From IMG/VR virus record IMGVR_UViG_3300042373_000174, positions 1-36,736 of that record: a DNA stretch of 36,736 nucleotides; one strand, 5' to 3'. The translations under genes and the position numbers were made by a program. The stretch is from a virus. How positions within the stretch are numbered: the first letter of the stretch is position 1; every line of letters starts with the position of its first letter. Positions 14,381-21,836 of the stretch are shown here, in pieces. The notes under the pieces were generated by a model. The model did no database searches, had not been told where the DNA came from, and worked only from the letters and a program-made list of their open reading frames with translations.

Positions 14381-15834
14381 TGCACACGCCTATTCTGGGC
14401 TCAAGTTATGTGGCTCGCAGCGTCAACGCTGCGGCAAACCGCATGGTGAATCTTTTTCCAGAAGTGATCCCAGAAGGCGGCAAAGAGCCTGCGTTCCTTA
14501 ATCGAGCGCCTGGTCTGGCGTTTCTTCAGACTGTTGGCACAGGCCCAATTCGCGCATTGTGGGCGCACCAAACTAACGGCTCAGATTTCTACGTTGTCTC
14601 GGGCACAGAGGTCTACAAACTGACCTCCACTACCGGCACGCCGGTCAAGCTGGGCGATGTGTCCGGTACTGGCCCCGTGTCAATTGCAGACAACGGCACG
14701 CAGATTTTCTTTGCCTGTAACGGCCCGAGCTACATCTACAACGAAGTTACCAACGTCTTCCAGCAGATCACCGACATAGATTTCCCTGGCGCGAAGACGG
14801 TCGGCTACTTGGATGGCTACTTTGTCTTTAACGAGCCAAGCGGCCAGCGAATTTGGGTTACTGAACTTCTTGAAGGCACTAGCGTTGATCCGCTGGATTT
14901 TGCCAGCGCGGAAGGATCGCCTGACGGGCTGGTGGCCGTCAACATCAACAACCGCGAAGCGTGGTTGTTTGGGGCTGATTCGGTTGAAGTTTGGTACGAC
15001 GCAGGGTTGGCCGACTTTCCGTTGACCAGAATTCAAGGCGCGTTTTCTGAAGTCGGTTGCGTTGCAGCCTATTCTGTTGCCAAGTTGGACAACTCGTTGT
15101 TCTGGTTGGGCACCGACGCTCGCGGCCAAGGGATTGTCTACCGCACCGCTGGCTATAACGCGCAGCGCGTCAGCACGCACGCCATCGAATACGCCATCGC
15201 CCAGTACGCCGACATCTCAACGGCTGTGGCCTACACATACCAGCAAGAAGGCCACGCCTTTTATGTGCTGAGTTTTGCGGAAGCGACATGGGTGTTTGAC
15301 GTAGCAACCTCTGCATGGCATGAGCGTGCCGGGTTTGAGGCTGGTGAATTCACCCGGCATCGGTCAAACTGCCAATGCAACTTTGGCGGCACAATCATTG
15401 TCGGCGACTACGAGAACGGCAACATTTACGCGCTTGATTTGGATGTCTATGCCGACAACGGTGAGATTCAGAAGTGGTTGCGGTCTTGGCGGGCGATCCC
15501 CACCGGGCAAAACGACCTCAAGCGCACCGCGCACCATGCATTGCAACTTGATTGCGAGTCTGGCGTCGGGCTTGACTATCTTGACGCAATAGACACAACA
15601 GAGATGATGAAACCCCGCGTTATGCTGCGGTGGTCGGACGATGGCGGGCACACTTGGAGCAACGAGCATTGGGCCGACATGGGCCAGATAGGTCAGTTCA
15701 GCCACCGTGTGTTCTGGCGGCGCTTGGGCATGACGCTTAAGCTGCGTGATCGGGTGTACGAAGTATCTGGCACCGACCCGGTGAAGATCGCTATCATGGG
15801 CGCTGAACTTCAAGTGAGCGGCACCAATGCCTAA
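14380..15834 (+). CDS. Packaged-DNA stabilisation protein gp10 (P22 family)
   Basis: 484 residues (P22 gp10 is 472). It begins SSYVARSVNAAANRMVNLFP, followed by GGKEPAFLNRAPGLAFLQTV, typical of the gp10 tail-hub family. Repeated beta-propeller-like strands follow (WLFGADSVEVWYD, LFWLGTDARGQGIVYRTAGY), ending RVFWRRLGMTLKLRDRVYEV. It forms the hexameric hub between gp4 and the needle or spikes. It overlaps the next gene by eight bases. The match is strong along the whole length. Confidence 0.92.
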   Translation: MHTPILGSSYVARSVNAAANRMVNLFPEVIPEGGKEPAFLNRAPGLAFLQTVGTGPIRALWAHQTNGSDFYVVSGTEVYKLTSTTGTPVKLGDVSGTGPVSIADNGTQIFFACNGPSYIYNEVTNVFQQITDIDFPGAKTVGYLDGYFVFNEPSGQRIWVTELLEGTSVDPLDFASAEGSPDGLVAVNINNREAWLFGADSVEVWYDAGLADFPLTRIQGAFSEVGCVAAYSVAKLDNSLFWLGTDARGQGIVYRTAGYNAQRVSTHAIEYAIAQYADISTAVAYTYQQEGHAFYVLSFAEATWVFDVATSAWHERAGFEAGEFTRHRSNCQCNFGGTIIVGDYENGNIYALDLDVYADNGEIQKWLRSWRAIPTGQNDLKRTAHHALQLDCESGVGLDYLDAIDTTEMMKPRVMLRWSDDGGHTWSNEHWADMGQIGQFSHRVFWRRLGMTLKLRDRVYEVSGTDPVKIAIMGAELQVSGTNA

Positions 15835-17041
15835 CAATATCACTCAGATTCCCGCGCTGCGGGTGCCGATCATTGATGAAAAAACCGGCTTGATGTCGCG
15901 CGAGTGGTATCGGTTTTTCATTAACATATTTACGTTGACCGGCGACGGCTCTAACACTTTTTCATTGTCTGATTTGCAAGTCGGGCCACCGCCAGTTGAT
16001 ACTTCAGCAGTCAACGCGGTGTTTACCTCGTCAACGGCTGGCTTGGCTCCCGCAAGCGGCGGTGGCACCGCCAACTTCTTGCGGGCTGATGGTACGTTTG
16101 CCTCGCCGCCGGTAACCGCCCCCGCCGGGTCTACTACCCAAGTTCAGTACAACAACGCGGGCGCGTTTGGGGCAAGCGCCAACTTTACCTACGACACAGG
16201 CACAAACACCTTCACCGTTGGCCCTGCGGGGGCAACTACCACCATTGAGACGCTTGCGCCTACGGGGGCAACGGTTGCGGGCACCTTGCGGCTTTTGGGC
16301 AAGAACGCCAGCGCAACTAACGGCGCGGGGGGCGGTCTTCAATTTACTGGCGGTACTGCGTTAGGAACGGGGACAGGCGGCAGCTTTTCATTTAATACAG
16401 GTACGGGTCAAACTGGGGGAAGTCTAAGTTTTACCTCTGCTAACGGGACGGTTTCTGGGGGGTCAGTAACTTTTAACTCTGGAAATGGAAGCGGCCCAAC
16501 GGGTACTGGTGGCAATTTCACCATGACCGCTGGTTTGGGTTCTACTACTGCTTCCGGTGGAAGTTTTGAATTGACCGCTGGTGCAGCGGCGTCTTCGGGG
16601 GCGGGAGGAAGTTTTGTGATGCTGGCTGGTTCGTCCGTAACCGGAACGGGCGGGGATGTCACTATTGCATCTGGTTTTGGAGTGCCAAGCGGCAGCATTT
16701 ATTTCAATGCAGACTCGGGGACGGTTATTCAAGTCACCCAAGACGCCACGCCCACTTTGCAGTTAGGTTTTTTTGGTACAACCCCCGTGGCACAAGCGGC
16801 TGCGTACACCAAGACTTACGCCACGGCGTCGCGCGTAATTCCTAACGCGACGTTTACAAACCTTGTCACCACAGCGGCAACAAACGTCGCCCCCTACGGA
16901 TTTACCACGCAAGCGCAAGCAGACGCAATCGCCACTAAGGTCAACGCTTTGGCGGCTGATGTGCTGATACTGAAACAGTTGATTGTTTCGCTTGTTAATG
17001 ACTCATCAACAACCCTTGGGGTTGGTTTGAACGCAACTTGA
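15827..17041 (+). CDS. Tail needle/fibre protein with predicted beta-solenoid
   Basis: 404 residues in the position of the P22 needle gene gp26, directly after gp10. The N-terminus (IPALRVPIIDEKTGLMSREW-YRFFINIF) probably attaches to the tail hub; NFLRADGTFASPP (residues 83-95) is a common fibre motif. Residues about 184-298 are eight imperfect repeats of 14-17 residues starting GG-S/N-F/L/V and containing two short strands, typical of a beta-solenoid. The C-terminus (AYTKTYATASRVIPNAT, then LAADVLILKQLIVSLVND) looks like a trimeric coiled-coil tip. Sequence differs entirely from P22 gp26. Confidence 0.78.
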   Translation: MPNNITQIPALRVPIIDEKTGLMSREWYRFFINIFTLTGDGSNTFSLSDLQVGPPPVDTSAVNAVFTSSTAGLAPASGGGTANFLRADGTFASPPVTAPAGSTTQVQYNNAGAFGASANFTYDTGTNTFTVGPAGATTTIETLAPTGATVAGTLRLLGKNASATNGAGGGLQFTGGTALGTGTGGSFSFNTGTGQTGGSLSFTSANGTVSGGSVTFNSGNGSGPTGTGGNFTMTAGLGSTTASGGSFELTAGAAASSGAGGSFVMLAGSSVTGTGGDVTIASGFGVPSGSIYFNADSGTVIQVTQDATPTLQLGFFGTTPVAQAAAYTKTYATASRVIPNATFTNLVTTAATNVAPYGFTTQAQADAIATKVNALAADVLILKQLIVSLVNDSSTTLGVGLNAT

Positions 17042-17048
17042 GGCTCTT

Positions 17049-18521
17049 ATGACCGCAGCACTTACGCCAGCACCCAAAGCCCAGTTCCTCGCCAGCGACG
17101 GCACGCCGCTGGTTGGCGGGAAACTGTATTCATACGCTGCGGGCACCACAACGCCCTTGGCAACGTACACGACCTACGCCGGTACTATTGCTAACACCAA
17201 CCCGGTCATCTTGGACTCGCGCGGCGAAGCGAATGTGTGGCTAAGTCCCGCCGCTCCATACAAGTTGGCGTTGTACGACGCTGACGATGCGCTAATCTGG
17301 ACGGTAGATAACATTTATGCCACCAACAGCGGCGTTTTTAACGGCCCCGTTTCTGGCACAACCGCCACGTTCAGCGGCGCTCTTACTGCTGCGTCAGGCG
17401 CGTTCTCCGGCGCAGTTTCTGGCACTACAGGCACGTTTAGCGGCGCAGTTTCTGGCACAACTGGTACGTTCAGCGGCAACGTGCAAATGGCCTCTGCCAA
17501 TGGCGGTCAGTTGGCGGGGCTGCGGAATAAGATTATCAATGGGAATATGGGGATATTCCAGCGGGGGGCGACTGCGGTTACTACCAACGTCTATGGCCCT
17601 GCAGATCGGTGGAAGAATGATTCCGTTGGAAGCACATTCTCCACAACTCAAGGATCGTTTGTATCTGGCGATACTTTGTTTGACACGGGCGGGGCGCAAT
17701 ACTTTACAACGGTTGCGGTCACTTCAGTTGCTGGTGCAGCAAACTATGTAAAAATTGGGCAACCCATTGAAGATGTCCGGATTCTCGCTGGGCAAACAGT
17801 AACTGTTTCATTTTGGGCCAAAGCAGCAAGCGGCACTCCGTCAATTGGGTTTGAAGTTTGGCAGTCATTTGGTACTGGTGGCAGTCCATCCGCAACGGTT
17901 ACGGGAGTAGGGCAGTCGCAAGCACTAACAACCACTTGGACAAAATACACCAAGACTTTTACTGTTTCGTCTATTAGTGGCAAAACTATTGGAACAACGG
18001 CAAACACAAGTTTTACAGTATTAGACATTTGGCTAGATTCAGGTTCATCTTCTGCAACCCGCTCAGGCTCCATCGGCCAAGCCAGCAAAACCGTCAGTAT
18101 TGCTCAGGTGCAACTTGAAGTCGGCCCAATTTCAAGTCCATTCGAGCAAATTCCATACGGTTTGAGTCTGCAATTGTGTCAGAGATACTATTACAGAATA
18201 AGCCCAGCAGCTGCGTCGGCCGTATTTAGTACCGGAGGCTATGCTGCAACTACTACTGCTTCCGCACTAATGACTCCATTTCCTGTCACCATGAGAGCAG
18301 CTCCTTCTGTGTTAGATCAAACAGGTACTGCAACAGATTATTCAGTTTTAACTGCTGGAGGATCAACTATTACTTGCAGCGCCGTGCCAACCATTAGTGC
18401 GTCCAATGTAAACAATGTAAGGACAGTAGGAACTGTCGCTTCTGGGTTAACTGCTGGACAAGGGGCGGAACTGAGGTCTGCCACTTCAAATGCTTATCTT
18501 GGATGGAGTGCAGAACTGTGA
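17049..18521 (+). CDS. Tail fibre/tailspike protein
   Basis: 490 residues. The N-terminal domain (PKAQFLASDGTPLVGGKLYS-YAAGTTTPLATYT, then NPVILDSRGEANVWLSP and YKLALYDADDALIWTVD) resembles the P22-type head-binding domain of tailspikes. Residues 99-142 are four 11-residue repeats (GAVSGTTGTFS type). The C-terminal region starts LRNKIINGNMGIFQRG and contains ADRWKND plus a carbohydrate-binding-like beta sandwich (VTVSFWAKAASGTPSI), typical of phage adhesins. It should bind a surface glycan or protein of the host. I see no depolymerase active site. Confidence 0.87.
   Translation: MTAALTPAPKAQFLASDGTPLVGGKLYSYAAGTTTPLATYTTYAGTIANTNPVILDSRGEANVWLSPAAPYKLALYDADDALIWTVDNIYATNSGVFNGPVSGTTATFSGALTAASGAFSGAVSGTTGTFSGAVSGTTGTFSGNVQMASANGGQLAGLRNKIINGNMGIFQRGATAVTTNVYGPADRWKNDSVGSTFSTTQGSFVSGDTLFDTGGAQYFTTVAVTSVAGAANYVKIGQPIEDVRILAGQTVTVSFWAKAASGTPSIGFEVWQSFGTGGSPSATVTGVGQSQALTTTWTKYTKTFTVSSISGKTIGTTANTSFTVLDIWLDSGSSSATRSGSIGQASKTVSIAQVQLEVGPISSPFEQIPYGLSLQLCQRYYYRISPAAASAVFSTGGYAATTTASALMTPFPVTMRAAPSVLDQTGTATDYSVLTAGGSTITCSAVPTISASNVNNVRTVGTVASGLTAGQGAELRSATSNAYLGWSAEL
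17343..17474 (+). repeat. Four tandem 33-bp repeats in fibre gene
   Basis: Units 17343-17375, 17376-17408, 17409-17441 and 17442-17474 encode GPVSGTTATFS, GALTAASGAFS and GAVSGTTGTFS twice. The second unit has diverged most. The copies are in frame, so copy number could change by slippage and alter shaft length. Confidence 0.85.
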
Positions 18522-18898
18522 AAACATATCAATACACCGACGCAACAAACACCGCTGCCCAAGTTTTTGACGAGGACGGCATCAGCAGGATGTCCATGAT
18601 TGCGTCCGCGTTGCCAGAGGGTGCAGTTGTTGAACCCTACGTCTCCCCACCGCCACCCATCCCTGCAACGGTGACGCGCTTCCAAGCACTCGCCACGCTC
18701 GCCGCTGGTGGCTGGCTAGATACCGTCCACGTTTACATCGACGCCCTGCCGCGCACCAATGTCACCCGACTGGCCTTTGAGAACGCCACCGATTGGGAGC
18801 GCACCAGCCCAACGGTCAACGCTCTTGCAGCAATGCTTGGCTTGACAGACGCTCAGGTGGATGAGTTGTTCGTGGCTGCCGCTCAGGTGAGCGCATGA
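18518..18898 (+). CDS. Putative fibre-associated (chaperone-like) protein
   Basis: 126 residues from GTG 18518, chosen because it overlaps the fibre stop (GTGA) and has GGAG nine bases upstream; an ATG at 18503 in the same frame lacks a site. It has a short N-terminal beta region, a Pro-rich linker (SPPPPIPATV), and a helical domain (TRFQALATLAAGGWLDTVHV ... MLGLTDAQVDELFVAAAQV). This helical end is found, from memory, in tail-fibre assembly-type proteins next to fibre genes. It probably helps fibre folding or attachment. Confidence 0.72.
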   Translation: MKTYQYTDATNTAAQVFDEDGISRMSMIASALPEGAVVEPYVSPPPPIPATVTRFQALATLAAGGWLDTVHVYIDALPRTNVTRLAFENATDWERTSPTVNALAAMLGLTDAQVDELFVAAAQVSA

Positions 18899-19230
18899 CC
18901 GTTACAGTAAAAGTCTTGGTTCCGGCCAAGACCGCTGAGGCGGCGCAGACACGGCAGTACACGGCAACGAACGTGACGACGATCATTGACAAGTTCACCG
19001 CAACGAATTACAGCGCCAGCGCCGCGACGATTAGCGTAAACTTGGTCACGGCGGCGGGTACGGCAGGCGACGCCAACCTGATTACAAAGAACAGGACGTT
19101 GCAGCCGTCTGAGGTGTACACTTTTCCTGAGCTTGTCGGCCAAGTGCTGTCGCCGTCTGCGTTTATATCGACCCTTGCTGGCACGGCCAGCGCGATCAAC
19201 ATTCGGGTGTCTGGGCGTGAGGTTACATGA
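18895..19230 (+). CDS. Small beta-rich virion protein
   Basis: 111 residues, ATGA-coupled to the previous gene. It is an all-beta pattern: TVTVKVLVPAKTAEAAQTRQ, NVTTIIDKFTATNYSASAAT and NLVTAAGTAGDANLITKNRT, ending INIRVSGREVT. From memory, similar small proteins lie between fibre and ejection genes of podovirus-like phages, perhaps as tail accessory proteins. No enzyme motif is seen. Its end overlaps the GNAT-like gene by 14 bases. Confidence 0.72.
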   Translation: MTVTVKVLVPAKTAEAAQTRQYTATNVTTIIDKFTATNYSASAATISVNLVTAAGTAGDANLITKNRTLQPSEVYTFPELVGQVLSPSAFISTLAGTASAINIRVSGREVT

Positions 19231-19570
19231 TGACGTTTGGCAGGTGATCTGCGATTACACCGACGTTGCAGATGGCACGCGCGAGTGGATCGAAGAAAAT
19301 CTAGACATCACGCCGTTTGACGGCGGCGCGTTCATCGCCGATGGCAATGAATTTGATTTGTTTGTAGTTCCCGAGCGCCGTGGGCGGTGGAACATCCGTG
19401 GTCAAGTAACGAAGTTTCTTAGTACAATGGGTCGCAAGCACGGCACCCTTGTGGCTAAGATTTACGAAGACAATCTGCCGTCTTTGCGCCTAGCAAAACA
19501 TTTTGGTTTTACGGAAGTCGGGCGCGACGGTAATATGATTCGATTGGAGAGTACATCATGGGCGGCGTAG
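19217..19570 (+). CDS. GNAT-fold acetyltransferase-like protein
   Basis: 117 residues from GTG 19217; the longer upstream frame runs inside the previous gene. The fold pattern is GNAT-like: strand DLFVVPERRGR (residues 47-57, acetyl-CoA loop region, but the usual Q/RxxGxG/A is degenerate), then helix VTKFLSTMGRKHG, then TLVAKIYEDNLPSLRLAKHF-GFTEVGR (motif B). An enzyme would transfer acetyl from acetyl-CoA to an amine. It sits among virion genes, where P22 has gp14, and may instead be a structural use of the fold. It overlaps the next gene by 13 bases. Confidence 0.78.
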   Translation: MRLHDDVWQVICDYTDVADGTREWIEENLDITPFDGGAFIADGNEFDLFVVPERRGRWNIRGQVTKFLSTMGRKHGTLVAKIYEDNLPSLRLAKHFGFTEVGRDGNMIRLESTSWAA

Positions 19571-20478
19571 TTAAAGCGGTAGGCAACGTAATAGGCGCAA
19601 AGAAGCAATCTAAAGCAGTAAAAAAAGCCGCGCAAACATCGGCGGATGCAGAACGGTACGCAGCCGATCTCCAAAAGGAGATGTTTGACAAGCAGCTTGA
19701 ACTGCAAGCGCCGTTTCGCGCATCTGGTCTTGCCGCGCAAAATCGTCTGAATGAGTTGCTTGGTCTAGGCCCACGGTACGATCAATCACAAGGCAATTTT
19801 AACGCCGCCGCGTATCTTGCCGCCAATCCCGACGCCAAAACTTTTGTAAGCCAGCAAACCGGCGGTGTCCGGTTGCCTAACGGCATGGTTATTCCGGGGC
19901 GGCCTACATCAGACAAAAGCCCAGACCAACTAGCTTACGAGCATTGGGTGTCAAAAGGCGCGCCTCAAGGCAATTTTCTTCGTAATCAAGCGCCGGTTGC
20001 CAACTACGGAAAATACGCCCGTGACTTTGGAATGCAAGACTTTACGACTGACCCAGGCTATGCGTTTCGGGTGAGCGAAGGCATGAAGGCGCTAGACCGC
20101 CAAGCAGCAGCGCGGGGCGGCTTGATCTCTGGCGGGGCGCTGAAGGCCGCGCAACGGTATGGGCAGGATTTGGGCTCGCAAGAGTACATGAACGCTTTTA
20201 ACCGCTACCAAACCAACCGCGCCAACCAACTGAACCCGCTTCAAAGCATCACAGGCGCGGGGCAGACGGCCACTAATCAACTGGCTGGCGCTGCGGGGAA
20301 TTATGGTACGAACGCAGGCAACATCGCCATGACCGGCGGCGCGAACCAAGCAAATGCTTATCTGGCTAGGGGCAACATTGGGGCCAGCCAGTACGGAAAC
20401 TATGGTGAATTGTTTGGTGCAATAGAAGATACTGATTTTAATGAACTTGGGTCAAAAATAAAAGGTTACTTTTCATGA
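19558..20478 (+). CDS. Ejection/DNA-transfer protein (P22 gp7-like)
   Basis: 306 residues with GGAGAG before the ATG. It starts with a helical basic segment (VGNVIGAKKQSKAVKKAAQT), then alternates helices and Gly/Asn/Gln-rich stretches (QSITGAGQTATNQLAGAAGN, MTGGANQANAYLARGNIGA). It lies first in a set of three large Ala/Gln/Gly-rich proteins, matching the gp7-gp20-gp16 order of P22 ejection proteins that leave the head with DNA and form a conduit across the envelope. Sequence identity to P22 is not apparent; composition and position support the call. Confidence 0.75.
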   Translation: MGGVVKAVGNVIGAKKQSKAVKKAAQTSADAERYAADLQKEMFDKQLELQAPFRASGLAAQNRLNELLGLGPRYDQSQGNFNAAAYLAANPDAKTFVSQQTGGVRLPNGMVIPGRPTSDKSPDQLAYEHWVSKGAPQGNFLRNQAPVANYGKYARDFGMQDFTTDPGYAFRVSEGMKALDRQAAARGGLISGGALKAAQRYGQDLGSQEYMNAFNRYQTNRANQLNPLQSITGAGQTATNQLAGAAGNYGTNAGNIAMTGGANQANAYLARGNIGASQYGNYGELFGAIEDTDFNELGSKIKGYFS

Positions 20479-21836
20479 GTGCATTAGTTAACTACGGGGT
20501 GATTGACCCCAACCTGACTCAAGGCGCGATGACGAAGGGCTACAACGCCTACATTGACCGTGGCAACGCGCTGGTGCAGCAAGAGCGGGCCAACAAGCTG
20601 GCTGATTTGCAGTACAACCAAGCGATGGACGCTGAGAACCAGCGTCGGGCGCTGCAGTCGTACATGGCGAACAAAGACCCTAGCGCGCCAGACTTTGAGC
20701 GGGGTTTGGGCATGATCGTCGGGCCGCAGGGAATGGTGGACTACAGAACGAAGCAAGCGGGGGCTAAAAAAGCAGACCTTGATCTTCGCATGAAGCAGGA
20801 TGATTTTCTTGACAAACTCAAGCGCAACCTTTCAAGCAACCCATCAGATGAAAATGTAATCTCATGGGGCCAAGACGCGGTTATTGAAAAGCTGTACTCT
20901 GCGGAGGAAGCAGAAGCTACCGTTCAAGAATTGCTTCGTATGACCCCAGAAAAACGTGCCGAAGTGTTGTCGCAATCTGGCGCAAGCGCAAGCGATCTGA
21001 AGCCTAGCACCCTCCAAGTCAACCGTGGCGGGCAGACCGATGTAATTGAGCGCCCAGCGTTTGGCGGCGCGCCTACGACGGTCGGCACGTACGCAGACGT
21101 TCCGCTGCCGGAAAATGTTGTGGCGCAGAAAAGAGATATTGCACAAGCCGGACGACCAGAAGGCGCAAGAGTGTATTTGCCGCCGCAGCCGAAAGCAGAA
21201 CAGGAAAAGCGCGGCGAGTTGCTGGTCAAGCAATACGGCGCGGTTTCAGATCAAGCGGGTATCGCCATTAAAACACTACCGGCTATTCAATCTAACTTAA
21301 AAGTTCTTGAGAACGGCTTTAACACCGGCTTTGGCACGGAGGCACAGGCCGCTGCCGCTAAAGTGCTGGGCGCGCTCGGCGTTCAAGACGCTGAAAAGTA
21401 CGCCACTACCGCGCAAATTTTTAATGCCAACGCTACGCAAGCCGTGCTGCAAAGGCAGCTTGAGCAGAAAGGCCCGCAAACGGAATCTGACGCGCAACGT
21501 ATTAAGGAAACCGGCGCGCAGTTGGGTAACACCGCTGGGGGCAATAAATTTATGCTCACCGTCGCTCAAGAGCAACTCAAGCGTGATGTCGAGCAGCGCA
21601 ACTTCTACGACAAGTGGTGGAAGTCCAACAAGACCTACGACGGCGCGGAAGATGCGTGGTACGAAGGTGACGGCGGCAAATCGCTGTTTGACCGGCCTGC
21701 GCTTAAAAAATTCGGCGCCGCAAATGAAAGCACCGCCGCGCGGATTCCTGGTGCCCGAACGGTTGCCCGCACGGGTACACTAAACGGGCGCAAGGTTATT
21801 GAATACAGCGACGGAACTATTGAATATGGCAATTGA
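20475..21836 (+). CDS. Ejection/DNA-transfer protein (P22 gp20-like position)
   Basis: 453 residues, close to P22 gp20 (471), ATGA-coupled to the previous gene. The N-terminal NYGVIDPNLTQGAMTKGYNA, then NRGNALVQQERANKLADLQY-like helical sequence, is typical of internal virion proteins of podovirus-like phages. The long helical middle (QTESDAQRIKETGAQLGNTA, LTVAQEQLKRDVEQRNFYDK) ends with NGRKVIEYSDGTIEYGN, a short beta hairpin also seen at the end of other phage internal proteins. It is probably ejected with DNA. Confidence 0.76.
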   Translation: MSALVNYGVIDPNLTQGAMTKGYNAYIDRGNALVQQERANKLADLQYNQAMDAENQRRALQSYMANKDPSAPDFERGLGMIVGPQGMVDYRTKQAGAKKADLDLRMKQDDFLDKLKRNLSSNPSDENVISWGQDAVIEKLYSAEEAEATVQELLRMTPEKRAEVLSQSGASASDLKPSTLQVNRGGQTDVIERPAFGGAPTTVGTYADVPLPENVVAQKRDIAQAGRPEGARVYLPPQPKAEQEKRGELLVKQYGAVSDQAGIAIKTLPAIQSNLKVLENGFNTGFGTEAQAAAAKVLGALGVQDAEKYATTAQIFNANATQAVLQRQLEQKGPQTESDAQRIKETGAQLGNTAGGNKFMLTVAQEQLKRDVEQRNFYDKWWKSNKTYDGAEDAWYEGDGGKSLFDRPALKKFGAANESTAARIPGARTVARTGTLNGRKVIEYSDGTIEYGN

